From assembly GCA_963691815.1 (NCBI GenBank), contig OY829667.1:10382821-10446820 (forward strand): 64,000 nt of DNA. The letters run 5' to 3'. Shown piece after piece: positions 32,101-44,100 of the stretch. Every line of letters starts with the position of its first letter. Positions within the stretch are counted from its first letter, which is position 1. The DNA comes from Echiichthys vipera (taxonomy: Eukaryota > Chordata > Actinopteri > Perciformes > Trachinidae). The notes beneath the pieces are model-generated. The model was not told the DNA's origin. It made no database searches and saw only the letters and a program-made list of their open reading frames with translations. Both the position numbers and the translations under genes were made by a program.

Positions 32101-35100
32101 TGCTGGTGTTGTGGGTAGAGCTGTTGTAGTAGCTGCAGTTGTAGGTGCAGCTGTTGTGGGTGCTGATGTTATAGGTGCAGCTTTTGTAAGGTCTACAGAT
32201 GTTGGAGCAGCTGTTGTAGGGGCTGCAGTTGTAGGTGGAGCTGTTGTGGGTGCTGCTGTTGTAGGAGCTGCAGTTGTATGTGCTGTTGTTGTGGGTGCTG
32301 CAGTTGTTGGCACAGAAGATGTAGGCGCAGCTGTTGTGGATGCTGCTGTTGTAGGGGCTGCAGTTGTAGGTGCTGTTGTTGTGGGTGCTGCAGTCGTAGG
32401 TGCTGCAGTCGTAGGTGCTGCAGTGGTAGGCACAGAAGATGTAGCCGCAGCTGTTGTGGATGCTGTTGTTGTAGGTGCTGTTGTTGTAGGTGCTGCAGTT
32501 GTAGGCGGAGCTGTTGTGGGTGCTGCAGTTGTATGTGCTGTGTTTGTGGGTGCTGAAATCGTGGGTGCTGCAGTTGTAGGCACAGAAGATGTAGGTGCAG
32601 CTGTTGTGGGTGCTGCTGTTGTAGGCTCTGTAGTTGTAGGTTCAGCTATTGTGGATGCTGCTGTTGTGGGTGCTGTTGTTGTAGCTGTTGTAGTTGTAGG
32701 TGCAGGTGATGTGGGAGCACCAGTTGTAGTTGCAGCTCTTGTGGGTGCTGATGTTGTTGAGGCTGCAGTTGTAGGCAGAGCTGTTGTGGGTGCTGCTGTT
32801 GTAAGGGCTGCAGTTGTAGGTGCAGCTGTTTTGGGTGCTGCAGTCGTGGGTGCTGCAGTTGTAGACACAGAAGTTGTAGCCACAGTTGTTGTAGCTGCAG
32901 GTGTTGTTGGGGCTGCAGTCATAGGTGCAGCTGTTTTAGCAGCAGCCGTTTTGGGTGCTGATGTTGTAAGTGCTGCTGTTGAGGGTGCTACGGTTCTATG
33001 TGCAGGTGTTGTGGGTGCTGCAGTTGTAGGAGCAGCAGTTGTAGTGGCAGCAATTTTAGGTGCAGCTGTTGTGGATGCTGCTGTTGTGGGTAAAGCTGTT
33101 GAAGCGGCTGCAGTTGTAAGTGCAGCTGTTGTGGGTGCTGATGTTGTAGCTACAGCCATTGTAAGGTCTGCAGTTGTTGGAGCAGCTGTTGTACGGGCTA
33201 CAGTTATTGGTGCTTCCGTTGTAGAGGCACCAGTTGTAGGCAAAGCTGTTGTGGTTGCTGCTGTTGTAGGGGCTGCAGTGCTAGGTGCTGGTGTTGTGGG
33301 TGAAGCAGTTGTAGGTGCATTAGTTGTAGCAGCAGTTGTTGTGGGTGCTGATGTTGTACGTGCAGCTGTTGTAAGATCTACAGACGTTGGAGCAGCAGTT
33401 TTAGGTAGACCTGTTGTTTGGGCTACAGTCGGGGATGCTGCCGTTTTAGGGGCTGAAGTTGTAGGTGGAGTTGTTGTGGTTGCTGCAGTTGTGGGTGCAG
33501 CTGTTGTAGCAGAAGCCGTTGTGTGTGCTGATGTTGTAGGTGCTGCTGTTGTGGGTGCTACGGTTGTAGGTGCAGGTGTTGTGGATGCTGCAGTTGTAGG
33601 AGCAGCAGTTGTACTGGCAACAGTTTTAGGCGCAGCAGTTGGGGATGCTACTGTTGTATCGGCTGCAGTTGTAGGTGCAACTGTTGTGGGTGCTGATGTT
33701 GTAGCTACAGCCATTGTAAGGTCTGCAGTTGTTGAAGCAGCTGTTGTACGGGCTACAGTCATTGGTGCTTCCGTTGTAGAGGCACCAGTTGTAGGCAAAG
33801 CTGTTGTGGTTGTTGCTGTTGTAGGGGCTGCAGTGCTAGGTGCTGGTGTTGTGGGTGAAGCAGTTGTAGCAGCAGTCGTGGATGCTGATGTTGTAGGTGC
33901 AGCTGTTGTAGACGGAGATGTTGTGGGTGCAGCTGTTGTAGGGGCTGCAGGTGTAGACACAGAAGTTGTAGGCGCAGCTGTTGTGGGCGAAGCAGTTGTA
34001 GGTGCAGCAGTTGTAACAGCAGTCGTGGATGCTGATGTTGTAGGCACAGCTATTGTGGGTGCTGCCGTTGTAGGCGCAGCTGTTGTGGGAGCAGAAGTTG
34101 TCGGTGCAGCAGTTGTTACAGCAGTCGTGAATGCTGATGTTGTAGGTGCAGCTGTTGTAAGGTCCACAGATGTTGGAGCATTAGTTGTAGGTAGAGCTGT
34201 TGTTGGGGCTACAGTCGTCGAAGCTCCAGTTGTAGGGGCTACATGTGCAGGTGCTGTTGTTGTGGGTGCTGCAGTCGTGGATGCTGCAGTTGTAGGCACT
34301 GAAGTTGTAGGCGCAGCTGTTGTGGGCGAAGCAGTTGTAGGTGCAGCAGTTGTAGCAGCAGTCGTGGATGCTGATGTTGTAGGTACAGCTGTTGTAAGGT
34401 GTACAGATGTTGGAGCAGCAGTTGTAGATAGAGCTGTTGTTGGGGCGACAGTCGTGGATGCTGCAGCTGAAGGGGCTGCAGTTGTAGGCGGAGCTGTTGT
34501 GGGTGCAGTTGTTGTTGGGGCTGCAGTTGTAGGTGCTGTTGTTGTGGGTGCTGCAGTCCTGCGTGCTGCAGTTGTAGGCATAGAAGTTGTAGGTGCAGCT
34601 GTTGTGGGTGCTGCTGTTGTAGGGGCTGTAGTTTTAGGTTCAGCTATTGTCGATGCTGCTGTTGTGGGTGCTGCTGTTGTACCTGCTGTAGTTGTAGGTG
34701 CAGGTGTTGTGGGAGCAGCAGTCGTAGCTGCAGCTGTTGTGTGTGCTGATGTTGTAGCGGCTGCAGTGGTAAGCAGAGCTGTTGTGGGTTCTACAGTTGT
34801 GGGTGCTGAAGTTGTAGGCAGAGACATTGTAGGTGCAGCTGTTGTGGGTGCTGTTGTTGTAGCTGCAGCTGTCCTAGGTGCAGCAGTCATAGGTGCAGCT
34901 GTTGTACGGTCTGAAGTTATAAGCGCAGCTGTTGTGGGTGCTTCTGTTGTAGGGGCTGCAGTTGTAGGTTCAGCTGTTGTTGATGCTGCTGTTGTGCTTG
35001 GTGCTGTTGTAGGGGCTGCAGTTGTAGGTTCAGCTGTTGTGGAGGCTGCTGTTGTGGGAGCAGTAGTTGTGGGTGCTGCTGTTGTAGATGCAGGTGTTGT

Positions 35101-38100
35101 GGAAGCAGCATTTGTAGCTGCAGCTGCTGTGGGTGCTGATGTTGCAGGTACAGCTGTCGTAAGGTCTGCAGTTGTTGGAGCAGCTGTTGTAGGGGCTACA
35201 GTCAGTGGTGCTTCAGTTGTAGAGGCACCAGTTGTAGGCAGAGCTGTTGTGGGTGCTGCTGTTGTAGGGGCTGCAGTGCTAGGTGCTGGTGTTGTGGGCG
35301 CAGCAGTTGACGGTGCAGCTATTGTAGCAGCAGCCGTGGATGATGATGTTGTAGGTGCAGCTGTTGTAAGGTCTACAGATTTTGGAGCAGCAGTTGTATG
35401 TAGAGCTGTTGTTGGGGCTACAGTCGTGGATGCTGCAGTTGTAGGGGTTGCAGTTGTAGGGGATGTTGTTGTGGGTGCTGCAGTCGTGGGTGCTGCAGTT
35501 GTAAGCAAAGAAGTTGTGGGCACAGCTCTTGTGGGTGCTGCTGTTGTAGGGGCTGCAGTTGTAGGTTCAGCTATTGTGGATGCTGCTGTTGTGGGTGCTG
35601 CTGTTGTAGAAGTTGTAGTTGTATGTGCGGGTGTTGTATCAGCAGCCGTGGATGATGATGTTGTAGGTGCAGTTGTTGTAACGTAAACAGATGTTGGAGC
35701 AGCAGATGAAGGTAGAGCTGTTGTTGGGGCTGCAGTCGTGGATGCTGCAGTTGTAGGGGCTGCAGTTGTAGGTGGAACTGTTGTTGGTGCTGCTGTTGTA
35801 GAGGCTGGAGTTGTAGGGGATGTTGTTGTGGGTGCTGCAGTCATGGGTGCTGCAGTTGTAAAAACAGAAGTTGTAGGCGCAGCTGTTGTGGGTGCTGCTG
35901 TTGTAGGGCCTACAGTTGTAGGTTCAGCTATTGCGGATGTGGCTGTTGTGGGTGCTGCTGTTGTAGAAGCTGTAGTTGTAGGTGCAGGTGTTGTGGGAGC
36001 ACCAGTTCTAGTTGCAGCTGTTGTGGGTGCTGATGTTGTAGGCACAGAAGTTGTAGACACAGCTGTTGTAGGTGCTGCTGTTGTAGCTGCAGCTGTAGTT
36101 GCGGCTGTTGTTGTAGGTGCAGCTGTTGTAAGGTCTACAGATGTTGGAGCAGCAGTTGTAGGAAGAGCGGTTGTTGGGGCTACAGTGGTGGGTGCTGCAG
36201 TTGTAGGCGCATCTGTTGTGGGTACTGCAGTCGTGGATGCTGATGTTGTAGTTTTAGCTGTTGTAGGCTGAGCTGTTGTTGGGGCAACAGTCATCGGTGC
36301 TGCAGTTGTAGGGGCTGCAGTTGTAGGCACAGCTTTTGTGGGTGCTACTGTTGTAGCCGCAGTTGTCGTTGAGGCTGCAGTCGTAGGTGCAGCTGTTGTA
36401 GCTGCAGCTGTCGTTGGGGCTGCAGTCGTAGGTGCAGCTGTTGTAGCAGCAGCCGTTGTGGGTGCTGATGTTGTAGGTGCAGCTGTTGTAAGGTCTACAG
36501 ATGTTAGAGCAGCAGTTGGAGGTAGAGCTGTTGTTGGGGCTACTGTAATGGGGGCTGCAGTTGTAGAGGACACAGTTGTAGGTGGAGCTGTTGTGGGTGT
36601 TGCTGTTGTAAGTGCTGCAGTTGTAGGCGCAGCTGTTGTGTGTGCTGTTGTAGCTGCAGCTGTCGTAGGTGCAGCAATTATAGGTGCAGCTGTTGTACGG
36701 GCTGAAGTTGTAAGCGCAGCTGTTGTGGGTACTGCTGTTGTAGGGGCTGCAGTTGTAGGTTCAGCTGTTGTGGATGCTGCTGTTGTGGGTGTTGCTGTTG
36801 TAGGGGCTGCAGTTGTAGGTTCATTTGTTGTGGATGCTGCTGTTGTGGGAGCAGTAGTTGTGGGTGCTGCTGTTGTAGGTGCAGGTGTTGTGGCAGCAGC
36901 AGTTGTAGCTGCAGCTGCTCTGGGTGCTGATGTTGCAGGTACAGCTGTCGTAAGGTCTACAGATGTTGGAGCAGCTGTTGTAGGGGTTTCAGTCAGTGGT
37001 GCTTCAGTTGTAGAGGCACCAGCTGTTGTGGGTGCTGCTGTTGTAGGGGCTGCAGTGCTAGGTGCTGGTGTTGTGGGCGCAGCAGTTGACGGTGCAGCTA
37101 TTGTAGCAGCAGCCGTGGATGATGATGTTGTAGGTGCAGCTGTTGTAAGGTCTACAGATGTTGGAGCAGCAGTTGTATGTAGAGCTTTTGTTGGGGCTAC
37201 AGTCGTGGATGCTGCAGTTGTAAGGGTTGCAGTTGTAGGGGATGTTGTTGTGGGTGCTGCAGTCGTGGGTGCTGCAGTTGTAAGCACAGAAGTTGTGGGC
37301 ACAGCTCTTGTGGGTGCTGCTGTTGTAGGGGCTGCAGTTGTAGGTTCAGCTATTGTGGATGCTGCTGTTGTGGGTGCTGCTGTTGTAGAAGTCGTAATTG
37401 TAGGTGCGGGTGTTGTTGGAGCACCAGTTCTAGTTGCAGCTGTTGTGAGTGCTGATGTTGTAGGGGCTGCAGTTGTAGGCGGAGCTATTGTTTGTGCTGC
37501 TGTTGTAGGGGCTGCAGTTGCAGGTGCTGCAGTCGTGGGTGCTTCAGTTGTTGGCACAGAAGTTGTAGGCACAGCTGTTGTGGGTACTGCTGTGTTAGCT
37601 GCAGCTGTCGTTGGGGCTGCAGTTGTAGGTGCAGCTGTTGTAGGGGCTGCAGTTGTAGGTTCAGCTATTGTGGATACTGCTGTTGTGGGTGCTGCTGTTG
37701 TAGAAGCTGTAGTTCTAGTTGCAGCTGTTGTGGGTGCTGATGTTGTAGGAGCTGCAGTTGTAGGCGGAACTGTTGTGGGTGCTGTTGTTGTAGGGGCTGC
37801 AGTTGCAGGTGCTGCAGTTATTGGCACAGAAGTTGTAGGCACAGCTGTTGTGGGTACTGCAGTGTAAGCTGCAGCTGTCGTTGGGGCTGCAGTTGTAGAT
37901 GCAGCTGTTGATGCAACAGCCGTTGTGGGTGATGATCTTGTCGGTGCTGCTGTTGTGGGTGCAGGTGTTGTGGGTGCTGCAGTTGTAGGAGCAGCTGTTG
38001 GAGGCTGAGCTGTTGTTGGGGCAACAGTCATCGGTGCTGCAGTTGTAGGGGCTGCAGTTGTAGGCGGAGCTGTTGTGGGTATTGCTGTTGTAATCCCAGT

Positions 38101-41100
38101 TGTCGTTGGGGCTGCAGTTGTCGTTGGTGCTGATGTTGTAGGTGCAGCTGTTGTAGGCGGAGCTTTTGTTGGGGCTACAGTCGTCCGTGCTGCAGTTGTA
38201 GGGGCTGCAGTTGTAGGCACAGAAGTTGTAGGCACAGCTGTTGTAGGTGCTGCTGTTGCAGCATCAGCTGTTGTAAGAGTTGCAGTTGTAGGTGCAGCTT
38301 TTATGGGTGCTGCAGTTGAAGGCACAGAAGTTGTAGGTGCAGCTGTTGATGCAGCAGCCGTTGTGGGTAATGATGTTGTCGGTGCTGCTGTTCTGGGTGC
38401 AGGTGTTGTGGGTGCAGCTGTTGTAGGTGCTGCAGTTGTAGGAGCAGCTGTTGGAGGCTGAGCTGTTGTTTGGGCAACAGTCGTCGGTGCTGCAGTTGTA
38501 GGGGCTGCAGTTGTAGGCGGAGCTGTTGTGGGTGCTGCTGTTGTAATCCCAGTTGTCGTTGAGGCTGCAGTTGTCATTGGTGCTGATGTTGTAGGTGCAC
38601 CTGTTGTAGGCGGAGCTTTTGTTGGGGCTACAGTTGTCCGTGCTGCAGTTGTAGGGGCTGCAGTTGTGGGTGCTGCAGTACTAGGCACAGAAGTTGTAGG
38701 CACAACCGTTGTAGGTGATGCTGCTGCAGCTGCAGCTGTTGTAAGAGTTGCAGTTGTAGGTGCAGCTGTTGTGGGTGCTGCAATTGAAGGCACAGAAGTT
38801 GTAGGTGCAGCTGTTTTGGGTGCTGCTGTTGTACCTGCAGTTGTCGTTTGGGCTACAGTCATAGGTGCAGCTGTTGTAGCAGCAGCCCTTGTGGTTGCTG
38901 ATGTTGTAGGTGATGCTGTTGTAAGGTCTGCAGTTGTTGGACTAAAAGTCGTAGGTAGAGCTGATGTTGGGGCTACAGTAGTGGGTGCTGCAGTTGTAGG
39001 CCCATCTGTTGTGGGTACTGCTGTTGTAGGGGCTGCATTTGTAGGTGCAGAAATTGTAGGCGTAGCTGTTGAAGGCACAGCTGTTGTGGTTGCAGCAGTT
39101 GTGAGTGCTACAGTTTTGGGAGCAGTAGTTGTGGGTGCAACTGTTATGGGTGCTGATGTTGTAGGTACAGCAGTTGTAGGGTCAGCTGTTGTGGGTGCTG
39201 TTGTTGTAGCTGCACCTGTTGTAGGGGCTGCAGTTGTAGGTTCAGCTGTTGTGGATGCTGCTGTTGTGGGTGCTGCTGTTGTAGGGGCTGCAGTTGTGGG
39301 AGCAGTAGTTGTGGGTGCTGCTGTTGTAGGTGCAGCGGTTGTTGGAGCAGCATTTGTAGCTGCCGCTGCTGTGGTTGCTGATGTTGTAGGTACAGCATGT
39401 GTAAGGTCTTCAGTTGTTGGAGCAGCTGTTGTAAGGGCTTCAGTCATTGGTGCTTCAGTTGTAGAGGCAGCAGTTGTAGGCAACGCTGTTGTGGGTGCTG
39501 CTGTTGTAGGGGTTGCAGTGCTAGTAGCTGGTGTTGTGGGCACAGCAGTTGTAAGTGCAGCTGTTGTGGGTGCTGCAGTTGTAGGTGCACCAGTTGTGGC
39601 AGCAATAGTTGTGGGTGCTGCAGTTGTAGGTGCAGCTGTTGATGCAGCAGCTGTTGTGGGTGATGATGTTGTAGGTGCTGCTGTTGTGGGTGCAGGTGTT
39701 GTGGGTGCTGCAGTTGTAGGAGCAGCTGTTGGAGGCTGAGCTGTTGTTGGGGCAACAGTCGTCTGTGCTGCAGTTGTAGGGGCTGCAGTTGTAGGCGGAG
39801 CTGTTGTGGGTGCTGCTGTTGTAATCCCAGTTGTCGTTGGGGCTGCAGTTGTTGTTGGTGCTGATGTTGTAGGTGCAGCTGTTGTAGGCGGAGCTGTTGT
39901 TGGGGCTACAGTCGTCCGTGCTGCAGTTGTAGGGTGTGCAGTTGTGGTTGCTGCAGTCGTAGGTGCAGCTGTTGTAGCAGCAGCCATTGTGGGTGCTGAG
40001 GTTGTTGGTGCAGCTGGTGTAAGGTCTACAGATGCAGCAGTTGGAGGGAGAGCTGTTGTTGGGACTACAGTAATGGATGCTGCAGTTGTTGGGGCCAAAG
40101 TTGTAGATGGAGCTGTTGTGGGTGTTGCTGTTGTAAGAGTTGCAGTTGTAGGTTCAGCTGTTGTGGGTGCTGCAGTTGAAGGCACAGAAGTTGTAGGTGC
40201 AGCTGTTGTGGGTGCTGCTGTTGTAGCTGCAGTTGTCGTTTGGGTTGCAGTCGTAGGTGCAGCTGTTGTAGAAGCAGCCCTTGTGGTTGCTGATGTTGTA
40301 GGTGATGCTGTTGTAAGGTCTGCAGTTGTTGGACTAGAAGTTGTAGGTAGATATGTTGTTGGGGCTACAGTAGTGGGTGCTGCAGTTGTAGGCCCATCTG
40401 TTGTAGGTACAGCTGTTGTAAGGTCTACAGTTGTTGAAGCAGCTGTTGTAGGGGCTACAGTCATTGGTGCTTCAGTAGAAGAGTCAGCAGTTGTAGGCAA
40501 AGCTGTTGTGGGTGCTGCTGTTGTAGGGGCTTTAGTTGTAGGTGCAGGTGTTGTGGGAGCAGAAGTTGTAGCTGCAGTTGTTGTGGGTGCTGATGTTGTA
40601 GTGGCTGCAGTTGTAGGTGCAGCTGTTGTTGGTGCTGCAGTCGTGGGTGCTGCAGTTGTAGGTGCACCAGATGTGGCAGCAGCTGTCGTGGGTTCTGATG
40701 TTGTAGGTGCTGCTGTGGTAGCTGCAGCTGTCGTTTGGGCTGCAGTCGTAGGTGCAGCTGTTGTAGCAGCAGCACTTGTGGGTGCAGCTGTTGTAGGGTG
40801 AGCTGTTGTTGGGGCTACAGTCGTCGGTGCTGCAGTTGTAGTGGCTGCAGTCATGGGTGCTGCAGTTGTAGTAACAGAAGTTGTAGACACAGCTGTTGTA
40901 GCTGCAGCTGTTGTTGGGGCTGCAGTCGTAGGTGCAGCTGTTGTAGCAGCAGCCGTTGTGGGTGCTGATGTTGTAGGTGCAGCTGTTGTAGCAGCAGCAC
41001 TTGTGGGTGCAGCTGTTGTAGGGTGAGCTGTTGTTGGGGCTACAGTAATGGATGCTGCAGTTGTTGGGGCCAAAGTTGTAGATGGAGCTGTTGTGGGTGT

Positions 41101-44100
41101 TGCTGTTGTAAGAGTTCTAGTTGTAGGTTCAGCTGTTGTGGGTGCTGCAGTTGAAGGCACAGAAGTTGTAGGTGCAGCTGTTGTGGGTGCTGCTGTTGTA
41201 GCTGCAGTTGTCGTTTGGGTTGCAGTCGTAGGTGCAGCTGTTGTAACAGCAGCCCTTGTGGTTGCTGATGTTGTAGGTGATGCTGTTGTAAGGTCTGCAG
41301 TTGTTGGACTAGAAGTTGTAGGTAGATCTGTTGTTGGGGCTACAGTAGTGGGTGCTGCAGTTGTAGGCCCATCTGTTGTGGGTACTGCTGTTGTAGGGGC
41401 TGCATTTGTAGATGCAGAAGTTGTAGGCACAGACGTTGTAGGCACAACTGTTGTAGGCGCAGCTGTTGTGGTTGCAGCAGTCGTGAGTGCTGTAGTTGTG
41501 GGAGCAGTAGCTGTGGGTGCTGTTGATGTCGGCACAGGTGCTGTGGGAGCAGCAGTTGTAGCTGCATCTGTTTTGGGTGCTGATGTTGTAGGTACAGCCG
41601 TTGTAAGGTCTACAGTTGTTGAAGCAGCTGTTGTAGGGGCTACAGTCATTGGTGCTTCAATTGTAGAGTCAGCAGTTGTAGGCAAAGCTGTTGTGGGTGC
41701 TGCTGTTGTAGGGGCTTTAGTTGTAGGTGCAGGTGTTGTGGGAGCAGAAGTTGTAGCTGCAGTTGTTGTGGGTGCTGATATTGTAGTGGCTGCCGTTGTA
41801 GGTGCAGCTGTTGTTGGTGCTGCAGTCGTGGGTGCTGCAGTTGTAGGTACACCAGATGTGGCAGCTGCTGTCGTGGGTTCTGATGTTGTAGGTGCTGCTG
41901 TGGTAGCTGCAGCTGTCGTTTGGGCTGCATTCGTAGGTGCAGCTGTTGTAGCAGCAGCACTTGTGGGTGCAGCTGTTGTAGGGTGAGCTGTTGTTGGGGC
42001 TACAGTCGTCGGTGCTGCATTTGTAGTGGCTGCAGTCATGGGTGCTGCAGTTGTAGTCACAGAAGTTGTAGACACAGCTGTTGTAGGTGCTGCTGTTGTA
42101 GCTGCAGCTGTTGTTGGGGCTGCAGTCGTAGGTGCAGCTGTTGTAGCAGCAGCCGTTGTGGGTGCTGATGTTGTAGGTGCAGCTGTTGTAGCAGCAGCAC
42201 TTGTGGGTGCAGCTGTTGTAGGGTGAGCTGTTGTTGGGGCTACAGTAATGGATGCTGCAGTTGTTGGGGCCAAAGTTGTAGATGGAGCTGTTGTGGGTGT
42301 TGCTGTTGTAAGAGTTGCAGTTGTAGGTTCAGCTGTTGTGGGTGCTGCAGTTGAAGGCACAGAAGTTGTAGGTGCAGCTGTTGTGGGTGCTGCTGTTGTA
42401 GCTGCAGTTGTCGTTTGGGTTGCAGTCGTAGGTGCAGCTGTTGTAGCAGCAGCCCTTGTGGTTGCTGATGTTGTAGGTGATGCTGTTGTAAGGTCTGCAG
42501 TTGTTGGACTAGAAGTTGTAGGTAGATCTGTTGTTGGGGCTACAGTAGTGGGTGCTGCAGTTGTAGGCCCATCTGTTGTGGGTACTGCTGTTGTAGGGGC
42601 TGCATTTGTAGATGCAGAAGTTGTAGGCGCAGACGTTGCAGGCACAACTGTTGTAGGCGCAGCTGTTGTGGTTGCAGCAGTCGTGAGTGCTGCAGTTGTG
42701 GGAGCAGTAGTTGTGGGTGCTGTTGTTGTTGGCACAGGTGCTGTGGGAGCAGCAGTTGTAGCTGCATCTGTTTTGGGTGCTGATGTTGTAGGTACAGCCG
42801 TTGTAAGGTCTACAGTTGTTGAAGCAGCTGTTGTAGGGGCTACAGTCATTGGTGCTTCAGTTGTAGAGTCAGCAGTTGTAGGCAAAGCTGTTGTGGGTGC
42901 TGCTGTTGTAAGGGCTTTAGTTGTAGGTGCAGGTGTTGTGGAAGCAGAAGTTGTAGCTGCAGTTGTTGTGGGTGCTGATGTTGTAGTGGCTGCCGTTGTA
43001 GGTGCAGCTGTTGTTGGTGCTGCAGTCGTGGGTGCTGCAGTTGTAGGTACACCAGATGTGGCAGCTGCTGTCGTGGGTTCTGATGTTGTAGGTGCTGCTG
43101 TGGTAGCTGCAGCTGTCGTTTGGGCTGCATTCGTAGGTGCAGCTGTTGTAGCAGCAGCACTTGTGGGTGCAGCTGTTGTAGGGTGAGCTGTTGTTGGGGC
43201 TACAGTCGTCGGTGCTGCATTTGTAGTGGCTGCAGTCATGGGTGCTGCAGTTGTAGTCACAGAAGTTGTAGACACAGCTGTTGTAGGTGCTGCTGTTGTA
43301 GCTGCAGCTGTTGTTGGGGCTGCAGTCGTAGGTGCAGCTGTTGTAGCAGCAGCCGTTGTGGGTGCTGATGTTGTAGGTGCAGCTGTTGTAGCAGCAGCAC
43401 TTGTGGGTGCAGCTGTTGTAGGGTGAGCTGTTGTTGGGGCTACAGTAATGGATGCTGCAGTTGTTGGGGCCAAAGTTGTAGATGGAGCTGTTGTGGGTGT
43501 TGCTGTTGTAAGAGTTGCAGTTGTAGGTTCAGCTGTTGTGGGTGCTGCAGTTGAAGGCACAGAAGTTGTAGGTGCAGCTGTTGTGGGTGCTGCTGTTGTA
43601 GCTGCAGTCGTCGTTTGGGTTGCAGTCGTAGGTGCAGCTGTTGTAGCAGCAGCCCTTGTGGTTGCTGATGTTGTAGGTGATGCTGTTGTAAGGTCTGCAG
43701 TTGTTGGACTAGAAGTTGTAGGTAGATCTGTTGTTGGGGCTACAGTAGTGGGTGCTGCAGTTGTAGTCCCATCTGTTGTGGGTACTGCTGTTGTAGGGGC
43801 TGCATTTGTAGATGCAGAAGTTGTAGGCGCAGACGTTGCAGGCACAACTGTTGTAGGCGCAGCTGTTGTGGTTGCAGCAGTCGTGAGTGCTGCAGTTGTG
43901 GGAGCAGTAGTTGTGGGTGCTGTTGTTGTTGGCACAGGTGCTGTGGGAGCAGCAGTTGTAGCTGCATCTGTTTTGGGTGCTGATGTTGTAGGTACAGCCG
44001 TTGTAAGGTCTACAGTTGTTGAAGCAGCTGTTGTAGGGGCTACAGTCATTGGTGCTTCAGTTGTAGAGTCAGCAGTCGTAGGCAAAGCTGTTGTTGGTGC